Assembly: GCA_945487035.1 (NCBI GenBank)
Contig: CALYTI010000001.1
Coordinates: 1-64,000 of the forward strand
Reading direction: 5' to 3'
Origin: an uncultured Bacteroidales bacterium
Lineage (GTDB): Bacteria > Bacteroidota > Bacteroidia > Bacteroidales > UBA932
DNA: 64,000 nucleotides
This document shows, piece after piece, positions 26,042-33,984 of this stretch. Position numbers and translations under genes: made by a program. Every line of letters starts with the position of its first letter. Within the stretch, counting starts at the first letter, position 1. The notes beneath the pieces are model-generated. The model was not told the DNA's origin and made no database searches. It was given only the letters and a program-made list of their open reading frames with translations.

Positions 26042-27541
26042 TTATCTGTTGCTTTCGTTAGGCTGAATCTCCGAACCCGGAGCCTCGATTTCGTTTCTTG
26101 GGATAGGCCATACGAACAAAGGGTCGTCAGCGGAGACCTTCAGCGTACCGCCGTCCTCCACGCAGGAGCTCTGGGCGCTGCGTTCGAACCCCTTGTGCCA
26201 GCGTTTGAGGTCCTGCAGGCGGAAGCCCTCCATATAGAGTTCGCGAACTCTCTCATCAGAGATAACATCCAGCCAATCAGACTCCGAAACAGAAATGTTT
26301 CCCCCGTTACTGAAGCGCGTTTTGCGCAAAGTGGTAAGATCTGTGCTTGCTTTTGAGAAGCTTCCCTTGCGGCAATAGGCTTCCGCCCTTATCAGATACT
26401 GCTCCGCAAGGCGCAGAATCTTCGGCATCGATACGTGATATATTTTCAGCGCAATCAGCGCCTGGTTGCCGAAATACTTCACCAGCAGCGGACAGTTCAG
26501 CTTGTGGCTGTAGCCGGTCTGGCCGGTTGCGAAATAGCAGTTGTACCTCTGGTCACCGCTCTGATACAGATTGAGCGCGGTCTGTGAAGGTACGAAGTCC
26601 GGGTAATAATAATAGTAGTCACGGGTGAAGCCGAGGAAGACCGAACCTATTGCCGAACCGTAGGAGGTGGAAGTATAGCCTAACTTGAAGATATTCTCGT
26701 AGGAGGCATCGTTAGTCCAGAGATACTGCAGCAGAGTCTGGGTACTGCTGTAGTTGGAATGGCAGTCCGCAAGACGGTAGTCGCCGCTCCCGATGACCTT
26801 GGTGGAATGCTCTATTGCGGCATCCCAATCCTGCATATAGAGCGCAACCCTTGCCCAAAGCGCGTGAACCGCGCCGTTCTTCGCATAAACCGCATCGAAA
26901 CTGTTGTCCTCCGGGTCGAGCAGCTGCTCAGCCATCTGCAGGTCGGAAAGCACAAGGGCGTAGGATTCCTTGAGGGAGGCGCGCTTCGATGGCTTCGCTC
27001 CGAAATAGCTGGTCGCAAGCACTACTCCCAGCTCGTCTGCTGCGGTCTGCGGCTCGTAGGCCTTGCAGAAAAGCTTGATGAGCTCGCTGTAGGCCAGGGC
27101 CCTGCAGAAATAGGTCTCTCCCGTCAGGGCGTCAAGCTGAAGAATCTGAGTGTCGTCGGTAAGGCTTTCCTTGAGAGGTCCTACCATATCCAGATAGTAG
27201 TTGCACTGCCCTATGGCATCATAAAGGGACGAATAGACCGCCTCTATGTCCATATTGTCGGAACGTATGTCCCACTGCCAGAGGTTCACATAGGTATTGG
27301 AGTTGCCCTGCACGGCGTGCACGAGGTCTGCCTGTATGTCCGGGCAGACGGTAAGACGCCCGCTGTAGAGGCTTCCGCCCTTGAAGGTGTTGTATATGCC
27401 GTTTACTATCTGCTCGGCGTCGGTAAGGTTCTGCATTCCCTTGTCGATGGGAATATAGTCCCCCGGTACCTTTTCAAGGCAGGAGCCGAGCGTCAGGGCA
27501 GCCGCAAGGATGAGTGTCGTTTTGAGTATATATTTCATCAT
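26042..27541 (-). CDS. SusD/RagB-family surface lipoprotein, 499 aa
   Basis: Lipobox Cys at residue 21 (TLGSC). Contains the SusD signature segments: DAEQIVNGIYNTFKGG, LQLDALTGETYFCRALAYSELIKLF, LRLAEQYLIRAEAYCRKG, ERVRELYMEGFRLQDLKRWHKG, and a C-terminal FVWPIPRNEIEA. SusD proteins are the lid of a SusC transporter and bind oligosaccharide or peptide. The gene follows SusC by 11 nt. At 499 residues it is of ordinary length. Given the protease in the same operon, the substrate may be a peptide rather than a glycan; that is inference. Confidence 0.95.
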   Translation of the reverse strand: MMKYILKTTLILAAALTLGSCLEKVPGDYIPIDKGMQNLTDAEQIVNGIYNTFKGGSLYSGRLTVCPDIQADLVHAVQGNSNTYVNLWQWDIRSDNMDIEAVYSSLYDAIGQCNYYLDMVGPLKESLTDDTQILQLDALTGETYFCRALAYSELIKLFCKAYEPQTAADELGVVLATSYFGAKPSKRASLKESYALVLSDLQMAEQLLDPEDNSFDAVYAKNGAVHALWARVALYMQDWDAAIEHSTKVIGSGDYRLADCHSNYSSTQTLLQYLWTNDASYENIFKLGYTSTSYGSAIGSVFLGFTRDYYYYYPDFVPSQTALNLYQSGDQRYNCYFATGQTGYSHKLNCPLLVKYFGNQALIALKIYHVSMPKILRLAEQYLIRAEAYCRKGSFSKASTDLTTLRKTRFSNGGNISVSESDWLDVISDERVRELYMEGFRLQDLKRWHKGFERSAQSSCVEDGGTLKVSADDPLFVWPIPRNEIEAPGSEIQPNESNR

Positions 27542-27552
27542 ATTGCTTCCTT

Positions 27553-30459
27553 TTAGAACGTGAGGTCAAGACCGATTGTGAACTGGCGGGACATAGGATA
27601 CTGCGCAGCGTAGATATTGCTTACGCCCTCCGGGTCAAGGCCGCTGAACGGGGTGAGGGTGAAAAGGTTCTGCGCCTGTGCATAGATGCGCAGCTTAGGG
27701 AAGCTGTAGGCGAGCATAAGGTTCTTAAGGCGCAGGAACGAAGCGTTCTCGAGCAGACGGCTGTCGAACTCGGTAAATACTCCGTGCCTGGGGATATCCG
27801 TAATATCTCCCGGCTCCTTCCATCTGTCCAGAAGCCTTCTGGACTGGTTGTAGGTGGCAAAACGGCCGTTGGACTCGTCGAAGTAGCGGTCGTTGTTGAC
27901 CATATAGCGCTCCCCTACCCAGCTGAACTGTGCGCTGAGGCTGAACCTGCGGTAAGAGAGCATAGTGCCGAAGCCGCCCTGCAGAGGGGCGTTGCAGCTC
28001 TTTCCCAGCATCACGCGGTCGCTGTCGCGGAGCTCATTGGTCAGATTGCCGTCCTTGTCATACCAGAGCGCGTCTCCGTTCGCAGGATTGACTCCGGCAT
28101 AACGGTTCATATAGAACTCTCCGAGAGGATGGCCCACAACGAGCTTGGTATTGGTATTTGCATTCTCGTACTCGTCAACACCGTTGTAGAGCTCGGTGAT
28201 GCGGTTGAGATTGTAGCCCACATTGAAATTGAAGTTCCAGAGGAAGTCGGCAGTGCGGATGATGTCTGCGCTGAGGTTGAGCTCGACACCGGTATTGACC
28301 ATCTTTCCGACATTCTCCCAGCGATAGCCGTAGCCGTTGGACTGGGCATAGGAAAGTGGCACTGCCATAAGCATATCGGTGGTGTACTTCAGATAGTACT
28401 CCAAATCCACATTCACCCGGCTCCACAGGCCTGCGTGAAGTCCGAGGTTGGTGGTCCAGCAGCTTTCCCAGGTCAGGTCTTCGTTGCCAGGCTGGACAGG
28501 ACGCATAGCGCTGTCTCCCATATAGTTGCCGTTGCTTCCTATGAGCTCCAGGTGCTCGTAGTTCGGAATTGAGGAGTTGCCGGCTGTACCTGAGCTGAAG
28601 GAGAGCTGGGCATTGGAGAGCCAGTCGCGCCAGTCCGAGGCGAAGTCCTCGTTGCGCAGGTTCCACATAAAGCCCACGGCTCCGAAGGTTCCCCAGCGGT
28701 TGTTCTTTCCGAAACGCGAAGAACCGTCAGTTCGCAGGGATGCTTCAAAGTAATATTTGTCAGCGTAGCTGTACTCTCCCCTTCCGAAGAAAGATACGCG
28801 CGCGTAGTCCGAATCCGCATAGCTGGTCCAGGAAGTAACCCTGGTCGCAAAGCCTATGTCCGTGAGGAAGTCGTTGGTCTGGCCCTTGCCGGTGATGGAG
28901 AAGCCTTCAGTGTGGTAGTCCTCCCCTTCCTGACCGAGCATAAAGGTGAAGTCGTGCAGCTGGTCCAGATTGAAACGGTAGGTCAAGGTGTTGGATATCT
29001 GGAGGTTGAGTGCATCGGCGGATGACCTTGATGCCGTTCCCTCACCCTGGTTCGGCAGATAGCTCGGGAAAGTCTGGCCGAAGCCTGTGGTGTGGGAGAA
29101 GTCAGCTGAAACCTGGGAACGGAAGACGAGGTTCTTGAGGAATTCGATTTCCGCAAAGCCCATTGCCAGAGCCTTGTACTTCTTGTATTTCACAGGATTG
29201 TTGGCAATCCATTCGAGCGGGTTCTGTCCCTGGCCCTTCCACGAGCCGTCGCTGATGGAAGCAAGGCTGCCGTCCTCCTTGTAAGGATTCCAGTAAGGGA
29301 GCATAAAGCGGGCTGCGGAAATAGGGGTTACGAGGGTGTAACTTCCTTCGTCCGCCTGCATTATGTTCTGGTAATTGAACATTGTGTTCACGCCTATTTT
29401 CACGCTCCTGCCGATTTTCTGTTCCAGATTGCTGCGGAACGAATAACGCTCGAAGCCTGAAGACGGGGCTATACCGTCCTGGTTGTAGTAGGCTCCAGAC
29501 ACGAAATAATTCGTCTTGTCGGAGGCTCCCGCAACCGAAAGCTCATAGTTGTGGAGCAGAGCGGCATCATTATAGACAGCATCCAGCCAGTTCACATCCG
29601 TTTTGGAGAGAATATCGTAATTCTGCCCTGCGGACATTCCGGTCTCGATTTCGTACTGTATGCGCTCTGAGGTATTCATCAGGTCCCATTTGCCGTAGGC
29701 TATGGATGAGACACCGGCCTGAGCCTTGAAGCTGACATTGGCCTTGTCGGTGTTGCGTCCGCGCTTGGTGGTGATGACAATCACACCGTTGGATGCACGT
29801 GCTCCGTAAATGGAAGTGGAAGACGCGTCCTTGAGCACTGACATACTCTCGATGTCGGACGGGTTGATGGTGTTGAAATCCGATGCGGAAATGGCCACGC
29901 CGTCAAGAATGTACAGAGGTGCAGTGCCCGAATTGATGGAGTTGGTGCCTCGGATGACCATAGTTGCCGATGCACTCGGTTCTCCGCTTGAGGAAAGGAC
30001 CGTAAGTCCTGCAACCTGACCCTGGAGGGCCTGGTCGAAGGCAGGAGCCGGGGTATTCTCGATTTTGTCCGCCTTGACGGTGGATACCGAACCTGCAACG
30101 GTTCCCTTTTTTCTCACACCGTAGGCAATCACAACCGCATCCTCGAGTTTGAGGCTTTCGGTTTCCATCACGATGTTGAGTTCGAGGGATTCGGCCTGCG
30201 GGACTGTGTGCTTCACATCTTCAAAGCCTATGCAGCTGAAGAGAAGCCGGGTCCCTGCATCGACAAGAATTTCATACTTGCCGTCGAAATCGGTGATTAC
30301 ACCGTTTCCTCCCTCATCCATTACACCGGCACCTATCAGCGGCAAGCCGTCGTCTGCAGAAGTCACGGTTCCGCTGACTTTAACCTTGGTCTGGGCCAGA
30401 GCTGTCGAGCAGACGAGCATCAGAAGCAGACCTGAAATACAATGCTTCAATCTTATCAT
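27553..30459 (-). CDS. SusC/RagA-family TonB-dependent outer-membrane transporter, 968 aa
   Basis: Signal peptide (MIRLKHCISGLLLMLVCSTALAQ trimmed at ALAQ), then a carboxypeptidase-D regulatory-like domain (about 30-110), the TonB-box area, a plug with VIRGTNSINSGTAPLYILDG and SSTSIYGARASNGVIVITTKRG, and a 22-strand-type beta-barrel ending in aromatic IGLDLTF. No STN domain precedes, so it is not expected to signal through an anti-sigma factor. TTG at 30471 is an alternative in-frame start; ATG 30459 is used. First gene of the ten-gene operon; leader region 30460-30765. Confidence 0.95.
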   Translation of the reverse strand: MIRLKHCISGLLLMLVCSTALAQTKVKVSGTVTSADDGLPLIGAGVMDEGGNGVITDFDGKYEILVDAGTRLLFSCIGFEDVKHTVPQAESLELNIVMETESLKLEDAVVIAYGVRKKGTVAGSVSTVKADKIENTPAPAFDQALQGQVAGLTVLSSSGEPSASATMVIRGTNSINSGTAPLYILDGVAISASDFNTINPSDIESMSVLKDASSTSIYGARASNGVIVITTKRGRNTDKANVSFKAQAGVSSIAYGKWDLMNTSERIQYEIETGMSAGQNYDILSKTDVNWLDAVYNDAALLHNYELSVAGASDKTNYFVSGAYYNQDGIAPSSGFERYSFRSNLEQKIGRSVKIGVNTMFNYQNIMQADEGSYTLVTPISAARFMLPYWNPYKEDGSLASISDGSWKGQGQNPLEWIANNPVKYKKYKALAMGFAEIEFLKNLVFRSQVSADFSHTTGFGQTFPSYLPNQGEGTASRSSADALNLQISNTLTYRFNLDQLHDFTFMLGQEGEDYHTEGFSITGKGQTNDFLTDIGFATRVTSWTSYADSDYARVSFFGRGEYSYADKYYFEASLRTDGSSRFGKNNRWGTFGAVGFMWNLRNEDFASDWRDWLSNAQLSFSSGTAGNSSIPNYEHLELIGSNGNYMGDSAMRPVQPGNEDLTWESCWTTNLGLHAGLWSRVNVDLEYYLKYTTDMLMAVPLSYAQSNGYGYRWENVGKMVNTGVELNLSADIIRTADFLWNFNFNVGYNLNRITELYNGVDEYENANTNTKLVVGHPLGEFYMNRYAGVNPANGDALWYDKDGNLTNELRDSDRVMLGKSCNAPLQGGFGTMLSYRRFSLSAQFSWVGERYMVNNDRYFDESNGRFATYNQSRRLLDRWKEPGDITDIPRHGVFTEFDSRLLENASFLRLKNLMLAYSFPKLRIYAQAQNLFTLTPFSGLDPEGVSNIYAAQYPMSRQFTIGLDLTF

Positions 30460-30610
30460 CAAATCAATCAATTATCAAACTAATGTACAAAAGCAACACG
30501 CCGTAAGCTCCTGCAATGTGGCATACGGTGCCGCATATTTCGCGCTAAGTTACAAATAATTTGCGAATTATCTGCAGGCTATTCCAGTTCAAAGACAAGA
30601 GGTAGAAATT

Positions 30611-30642
30611 GCCCGGCGGCAGGCGGGAACCTGGGGCCGGGC
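30611..30642 (-). promoter_or_regulatory. GC-rich hairpin in SusC leader
   Basis: In the transcript a 7-bp stem (GCCCGGC/GCCGGGC) encloses a CC/CC internal loop, a 4-bp inner stem (CAGG/CCTG) and a 6-nt loop. It lies about 150 nt before the ATG and is not followed by a U-run, so it is more likely a leader structure than a terminator. Confidence 0.5.
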
Positions 30643-30681
30643 GGGTAGTTAGTAGTATTGTTAAATGACAGAAAAAGATTT

Positions 30682-30708
30682 CAAAAATAAATCAAGGCAG
30701 ATATTCAA
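30682..30708 (-). promoter_or_regulatory. Candidate promoter of the SusCD operon
   Basis: TATTTTTG on the minus strand (30682-30689) matches the -7 box. The -33 element is weak: a TTG lies at 30706-30708 with a 16-nt gap rather than 19. Placement ahead of the hairpin and SusC is sensible. Confidence 0.45.
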
Positions 30709-30765
30709 TTCCTGAAAAACTTTCCAAAAAAAGTCAGAAATTAAATGTCAAATCAATTCCAAAAA

Positions 30766-31335
30766 TCAATATGACTGGTCATCAACCCAAGGGTTATCAT
30801 TGAGTCGTCTCTCGAAACGGTTGATTGAGCAAAGGGCAACGACATAAACGATGCCGATAAGAATCAGACCGATACCGAGAACTGTACTGAGGGTTGCTCC
30901 ACCGAAACTCGGGGTGCCGACTGATATAAATCCGAGCACTGCAGCAACGATACCGAGAACGAGGTTGAGCCACCAAAGTTTGAAACCGATTTTCTTATAG
31001 TCGAAGGAACGGATGGCAAGATTGATTCCCTCGATAATCAGGAAAATGGCGAATACCAAAGGAAGAATGGTAGCAAAAGCCAAATCGTGTTTCAAGAAGA
31101 AAAATCCCAAAAGAATCTGCAGAATGGATGACAACAAAATGCTTCCGCTCTGAGGAAAATATCCTTTAAGATTAAACCAGTTCAAAAGGGTTGCTATTCC
31201 GGAAATAAGGGAAAGCAAACCGATAATCCAGGCAAGTGAAATGAGGGTGGACATAGGTCTGCTGATGCAGATGATACCGAGAGCAATAAAAGCAACTCCC
31301 GTAATGCCCATATAAATTTTTCTGCTAGGTAACAT
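30766..31335 (-). CDS. HdeD-like (DUF308) membrane protein, 189 aa
   Basis: Six hydrophobic segments with short Gly-rich turns (ITGVAFIALGIICI, LISLAWIIGLLSLISGIATLL, ILLSSILQILLGFFFL, ATILPLVFAIFLIIEGINL, LWWLNLVLGIVAAVLGFISVG, TVLGIGLILIGIVYVVAL) match the HdeD/DUF308 family, linked to acid resistance in enterobacteria; in Bacteroidota the function is not known. ATG 31335 is preferred over the TTG/ATG options upstream because it starts right before the first membrane segment. A TAGGTTTG -7-like box lies at 31388-31395 without a clear -33 partner. Separate transcription unit. Confidence 0.8.
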   Translation of the reverse strand: MLPSRKIYMGITGVAFIALGIICISRPMSTLISLAWIIGLLSLISGIATLLNWFNLKGYFPQSGSILLSSILQILLGFFFLKHDLAFATILPLVFAIFLIIEGINLAIRSFDYKKIGFKLWWLNLVLGIVAAVLGFISVGTPSFGGATLSTVLGIGLILIGIVYVVALCSINRFERRLNDNPWVDDQSY

Positions 31336-31412
31336 ATCAATAAAATTTAAACACAAATGGCATAACTGTCAAATCTGATGCCAATGCCAAACCTATGTTA
31401 CAAAACCGAATA

Positions 31413-32012
31413 TTATTGTAAAGAAACCAGCTTCAAAATGCCGTCAAACCCTGAAGAAAACTCTGCCTGACACTTATCCTGACAGAAATAGCCGTCAACA
31501 CTGACAGGTCTTTCCCAAACCTCCTCTCCCGAATGCACATACTCACTCAAAAGTTTGCCCGATGGGTCTATCAGCCAGAACTGCTTTCCAGCATAGTGCG
31601 AATTGCCGGCAGGAAGGAAAGTGCGGGTTTGCTCGGCAAAACGGACAATGCCATCCAGATGCTGAAGCTTATGATAACGCAAATCCCCACGGGTGCGCAC
31701 CAGCACATCTCCCAACTTGAGAGTATCCTTAAACTCACTGGTTGTCCTGTTGCCTATGCTGAGTCCGGTAAGAATAAGTTTGTCCCCCTTTACCTCCCAG
31801 CAGCTGTAGCACAATGTCTTTGTCCCTATGGACTCGGCCATCCCCTTTTTGCTTGAAGGAGACTTTGCCGACAGACGGAAGCCCTGAACATAATTCTCGT
31901 TCTCCTCAATCCACTCCCCCATCAGCGGGGTATTGTCATAATTCATACAGGAAGTGCCCAGAAACACGGCTGCACACACGGATGCAATAAAAGAGGCTCG
32001 TATAGAAATCAT
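31413..32012 (-). CDS. Lipocalin-like lipoprotein, 199 aa
   Basis: Lipobox Cys at residue 22 (FLGTSC) of the product started at ATG 32012. The mature part (PLMGEWIEENENYVQGFRL, then CYSCWEVKGDKLILTG) is of the lipocalin-like type seen in many Bacteroidales lipoproteins with a GEW/GKW start. Function unknown. An upstream in-frame start at 32099 adds a membrane-like segment before the lipobox and is less likely. The chosen ATG lies in the loop of an 11-bp perfect hairpin, so its translation may be controlled by mRNA structure. Confidence 0.7.
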   Translation of the reverse strand: MISIRASFIASVCAAVFLGTSCMNYDNTPLMGEWIEENENYVQGFRLSAKSPSSKKGMAESIGTKTLCYSCWEVKGDKLILTGLSIGNRTTSEFKDTLKLGDVLVRTRGDLRYHKLQHLDGIVRFAEQTRTFLPAGNSHYAGKQFWLIDPSGKLLSEYVHSGEEVWERPVSVDGYFCQDKCQAEFSSGFDGILKLVSLQ

Positions 32013-32037
32013 ATTAAAGTATATTAACGAGCCTCTT
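31991..32037 (-). promoter_or_regulatory. 11-bp hairpin enclosing a start codon
   Basis: AAGAGGCTCGT (31991-32001) and ACGAGCCTCTT (32027-32037) are perfect inverted repeats around a 25-nt loop. The ATG of the 199-aa lipoprotein (32012) lies in the loop and the 3' arm is coding (codons 5-8). No U-run follows, so it is not a terminator; it may shape translation or mRNA stability. Confidence 0.6.
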
Positions 32038-32086
32038 CTATTCAAATTCCAAGCCACAAAAAGTATAATACAAACGCTGATAATGT

Positions 32087-32124
32087 AAAAAAGTGTCACA
32101 GATAAGGTTAATCTGTAACACTTT
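32087..32124 (-). terminator. Rho-independent terminator after the DUF5692-like gene
   Basis: Arms 32090-32103 and 32111-32124 pair over 14 bp in the minus-strand transcript with a single G-U pair and a 7-nt loop, followed by a U-run (complement of 32087-32092). It begins 21 nt past the stop of the membrane-protein gene. Confidence 0.85.
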
Positions 32125-32144
32125 CAAACAAATCAGCGTACTGG

Positions 32145-33191
32145 CTATTCGCCTATGCGGGCAGCAGCATCCTTGTAGTACTTGGAATCCACGAATACGT
32201 CCTGCTTGTAAGGATTGATGTGACGCTTCCTGGAAACAACGATAATATAGGTGAGTGCAATGGCATTGACAATCAGTGCAAGGGCGCTGACAATAGTCAT
32301 TGCGGTAGGGTCTGCATTCGCACTTGAACCCTCCACAATTCCGTTTAGGGTGCCGTCAGCATAAAGCGTAGGCAGGGTTGCCCATTTGCTAGCGACAGTT
32401 CCGTCGGTAGATGTAATCTGGAAGAGAGGGAAGCACTGTGCGAACATACACCAGATGCAGAGGGTGAAGGCGCGGTTCTGAATCCAACCGCCCTTGTTCC
32501 AGAGCAGAGCTGCGATGGTAGGTGCGAGAAGGAGCGCGATTCCGCAGAACCAGGAGTGGGTAGGAAGGCAGTTGTAGGTGTAGGCGAAGTTCCATACGTC
32601 ATAGACAACGATGTAAACCCAGGTCATATCAGGCCAGAGCATATCGGTCTTGTCCTTGGAAGAGTAAACGCTCCACCAGGCTGTCATACAGAAAATGTTC
32701 AGAAGTCCGGCAATACCGTTCATCACATTGTGCCAGCCTCCATAGAGCCATACGTCCTCGTTGCTGAGGAACCAGTGGTTCCATCCCTTGATGGCAGTCT
32801 CGAAATCGGAGGCTACCGCAATCAGAATGTTGATGGCCACAATCACGAACGGGAAGCACTTGAACCAGTGCTGTTTGCCTATGCCCCATCCGTACTTGAT
32901 CATCATAAAGCCAATACATCCCGCAAGGGCTGCATAGAGTTTTGCGTAGTGGAACCAGCCGTTCATATAGATGTAGGTCTGGTTCTTGAGTGCCCACTCA
33001 GCGCCGCAGGCGGCTCCGATCTGGATTGCTACAAAATACACTGTCAACGCTGCCGGAAGTGCAAAGAACATTACAGCACCGCCGAATTTGGTTTTTCTAG
33101 CGAACTCGTTGAGCAGAATCAGCCCTGCGAGTACGCCGAACATGGCAATCCATTGCCAGACAGCCATGTCTCCATAAACATGAAACAACAT
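32145..33191 (-). CDS. Polytopic membrane protein, DUF5692-like, 348 aa
   Basis: About nine to ten hydrophobic segments span the protein, with Trp- and aromatic-rich loops (DVWNFAYTYNCLPTHSW, WNKGGWIQNRAFTLCIWCMFAQCFPLF). The pattern fits the DUF5692 family as I recall it; function unknown. ATG 33191 is the start: the promoter at 33222-33253 lies downstream of the alternative ATG 33224 and so excludes it. A strong terminator follows. It is divergent from hypB with a 106-bp gap; shared control is possible but not shown. Inner-membrane location is predicted. Confidence 0.7.
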   Translation of the reverse strand: MLFHVYGDMAVWQWIAMFGVLAGLILLNEFARKTKFGGAVMFFALPAALTVYFVAIQIGAACGAEWALKNQTYIYMNGWFHYAKLYAALAGCIGFMMIKYGWGIGKQHWFKCFPFVIVAINILIAVASDFETAIKGWNHWFLSNEDVWLYGGWHNVMNGIAGLLNIFCMTAWWSVYSSKDKTDMLWPDMTWVYIVVYDVWNFAYTYNCLPTHSWFCGIALLLAPTIAALLWNKGGWIQNRAFTLCIWCMFAQCFPLFQITSTDGTVASKWATLPTLYADGTLNGIVEGSSANADPTAMTIVSALALIVNAIALTYIIVVSRKRHINPYKQDVFVDSKYYKDAAARIGE

Positions 33192-33221
33192 AATTGTATT
33201 GGTAAGGGTTAGTTTTGAAAG

Positions 33222-33253
33222 CAAATTTATAAAATAGCGGAATGATATGCAAG
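33222..33253 (-). promoter_or_regulatory. Promoter of the DUF5692-like gene
   Basis: On the minus strand TAAATTTG (33222-33229) lies 20 nt from CTTG (33250-33253), close to the Bacteroides -7/-33 arrangement. Leader to ATG 33191 is about 25 nt. Confidence 0.6.
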
Positions 33254-33297
33254 AATTTTATTATCTTTATCACCGCATTATAAATCCTGACCGACAA

Positions 33298-33972
33298 ATG
33301 GACGAAGTTAAAGTCATAGAAATCAAGAAAAGCATTTTCGAAGAGAACGGACACGAGGCGGATCAGCTCCGCGAGGAGCTCAAGCGCAAAGGGGTATTTC
33401 TTCTCAACCTGATGTCATCTCCGGGCAGCGGCAAGACCACTACCCTTATAGCCACTATCAATGAGCTCAAAGACAAGCTCAAAGTGGCAGTGATGGAGGC
33501 CGACATAGACTCCGATGTGGACGCGCTCAAAATCAAGGAGGCCACAGGAATCGAGACTATCCAGCTCCATACCGGAGGTATGTGCCACCTGGATGCGGAA
33601 ATGACCCGTCAAGGCCTTGACAATCTCCCTCTCGAAGGGCTGGACCTTGCAATTCTGGAGAATGTGGGCAACCTTGTCTGCCCTGCCGAATTCGATACCG
33701 GAGCTGTGCGCAACGCTATGATACTCTCCGTTCCCGAAGGCCACGACAAGCCTCTCAAATATCCTCTGATGTTCTCGATTTGCGATCTGGTGCTCATCAA
33801 CAAAACCGATGTGCTGCCGTATTTCGACTTCGATATGGACAAATGCCGCGAATACATTCATTTAAGGAACCCTCGTGCGCGCGTGATACCGATTTGCGCC
33901 CGCACCGGCGAAGGAATCCCGGAATTCGCACAGTGGCTTCTGGACTCCGTCAAAGACTGGAAAACCAACTAA
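33298..33972 (+). CDS. hypB: HypB-type nickel-insertion GTPase, 224 aa
   Basis: SIMIBI-class GTPase of [NiFe]-hydrogenase maturation. P-loop SPGSGKTTT (41-49), Asp in EADIDSD, metal-binding Cys96-His97 (GGMCHLDA) and Cys128 (NVGNLVCPAEFD), and NKTD (168-171) are all present. It lacks the N-terminal CxxCGC nickel motif and the His-rich stretch of some homologues. ATG 33298 is the start; the in-frame 33247 ATG adds 17 residues not found in the family. It is followed after 12 nt by a large iron-sulfur flavoprotein gene and then hypA. No hydrogenase subunit gene lies nearby, so the client enzyme is unknown. Confidence 0.9.
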   Translation: MDEVKVIEIKKSIFEENGHEADQLREELKRKGVFLLNLMSSPGSGKTTTLIATINELKDKLKVAVMEADIDSDVDALKIKEATGIETIQLHTGGMCHLDAEMTRQGLDNLPLEGLDLAILENVGNLVCPAEFDTGAVRNAMILSVPEGHDKPLKYPLMFSICDLVLINKTDVLPYFDFDMDKCREYIHLRNPRARVIPICARTGEGIPEFAQWLLDSVKDWKTN

Positions 33973-33984
33973 TCACATAATATT

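Larger units (their letters stand above)
30460..30765. other. SusC 5' leader and promoter region
   Basis: The 306-bp intergenic stretch ahead of the SusC gene holds a candidate promoter (30682-30708), a strong hairpin (30611-30642) and no reading frame of note. The leader, about 200 nt from the likely start to the ATG, is longer than most in this window and may hold post-transcriptional control. Confidence 0.55.
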
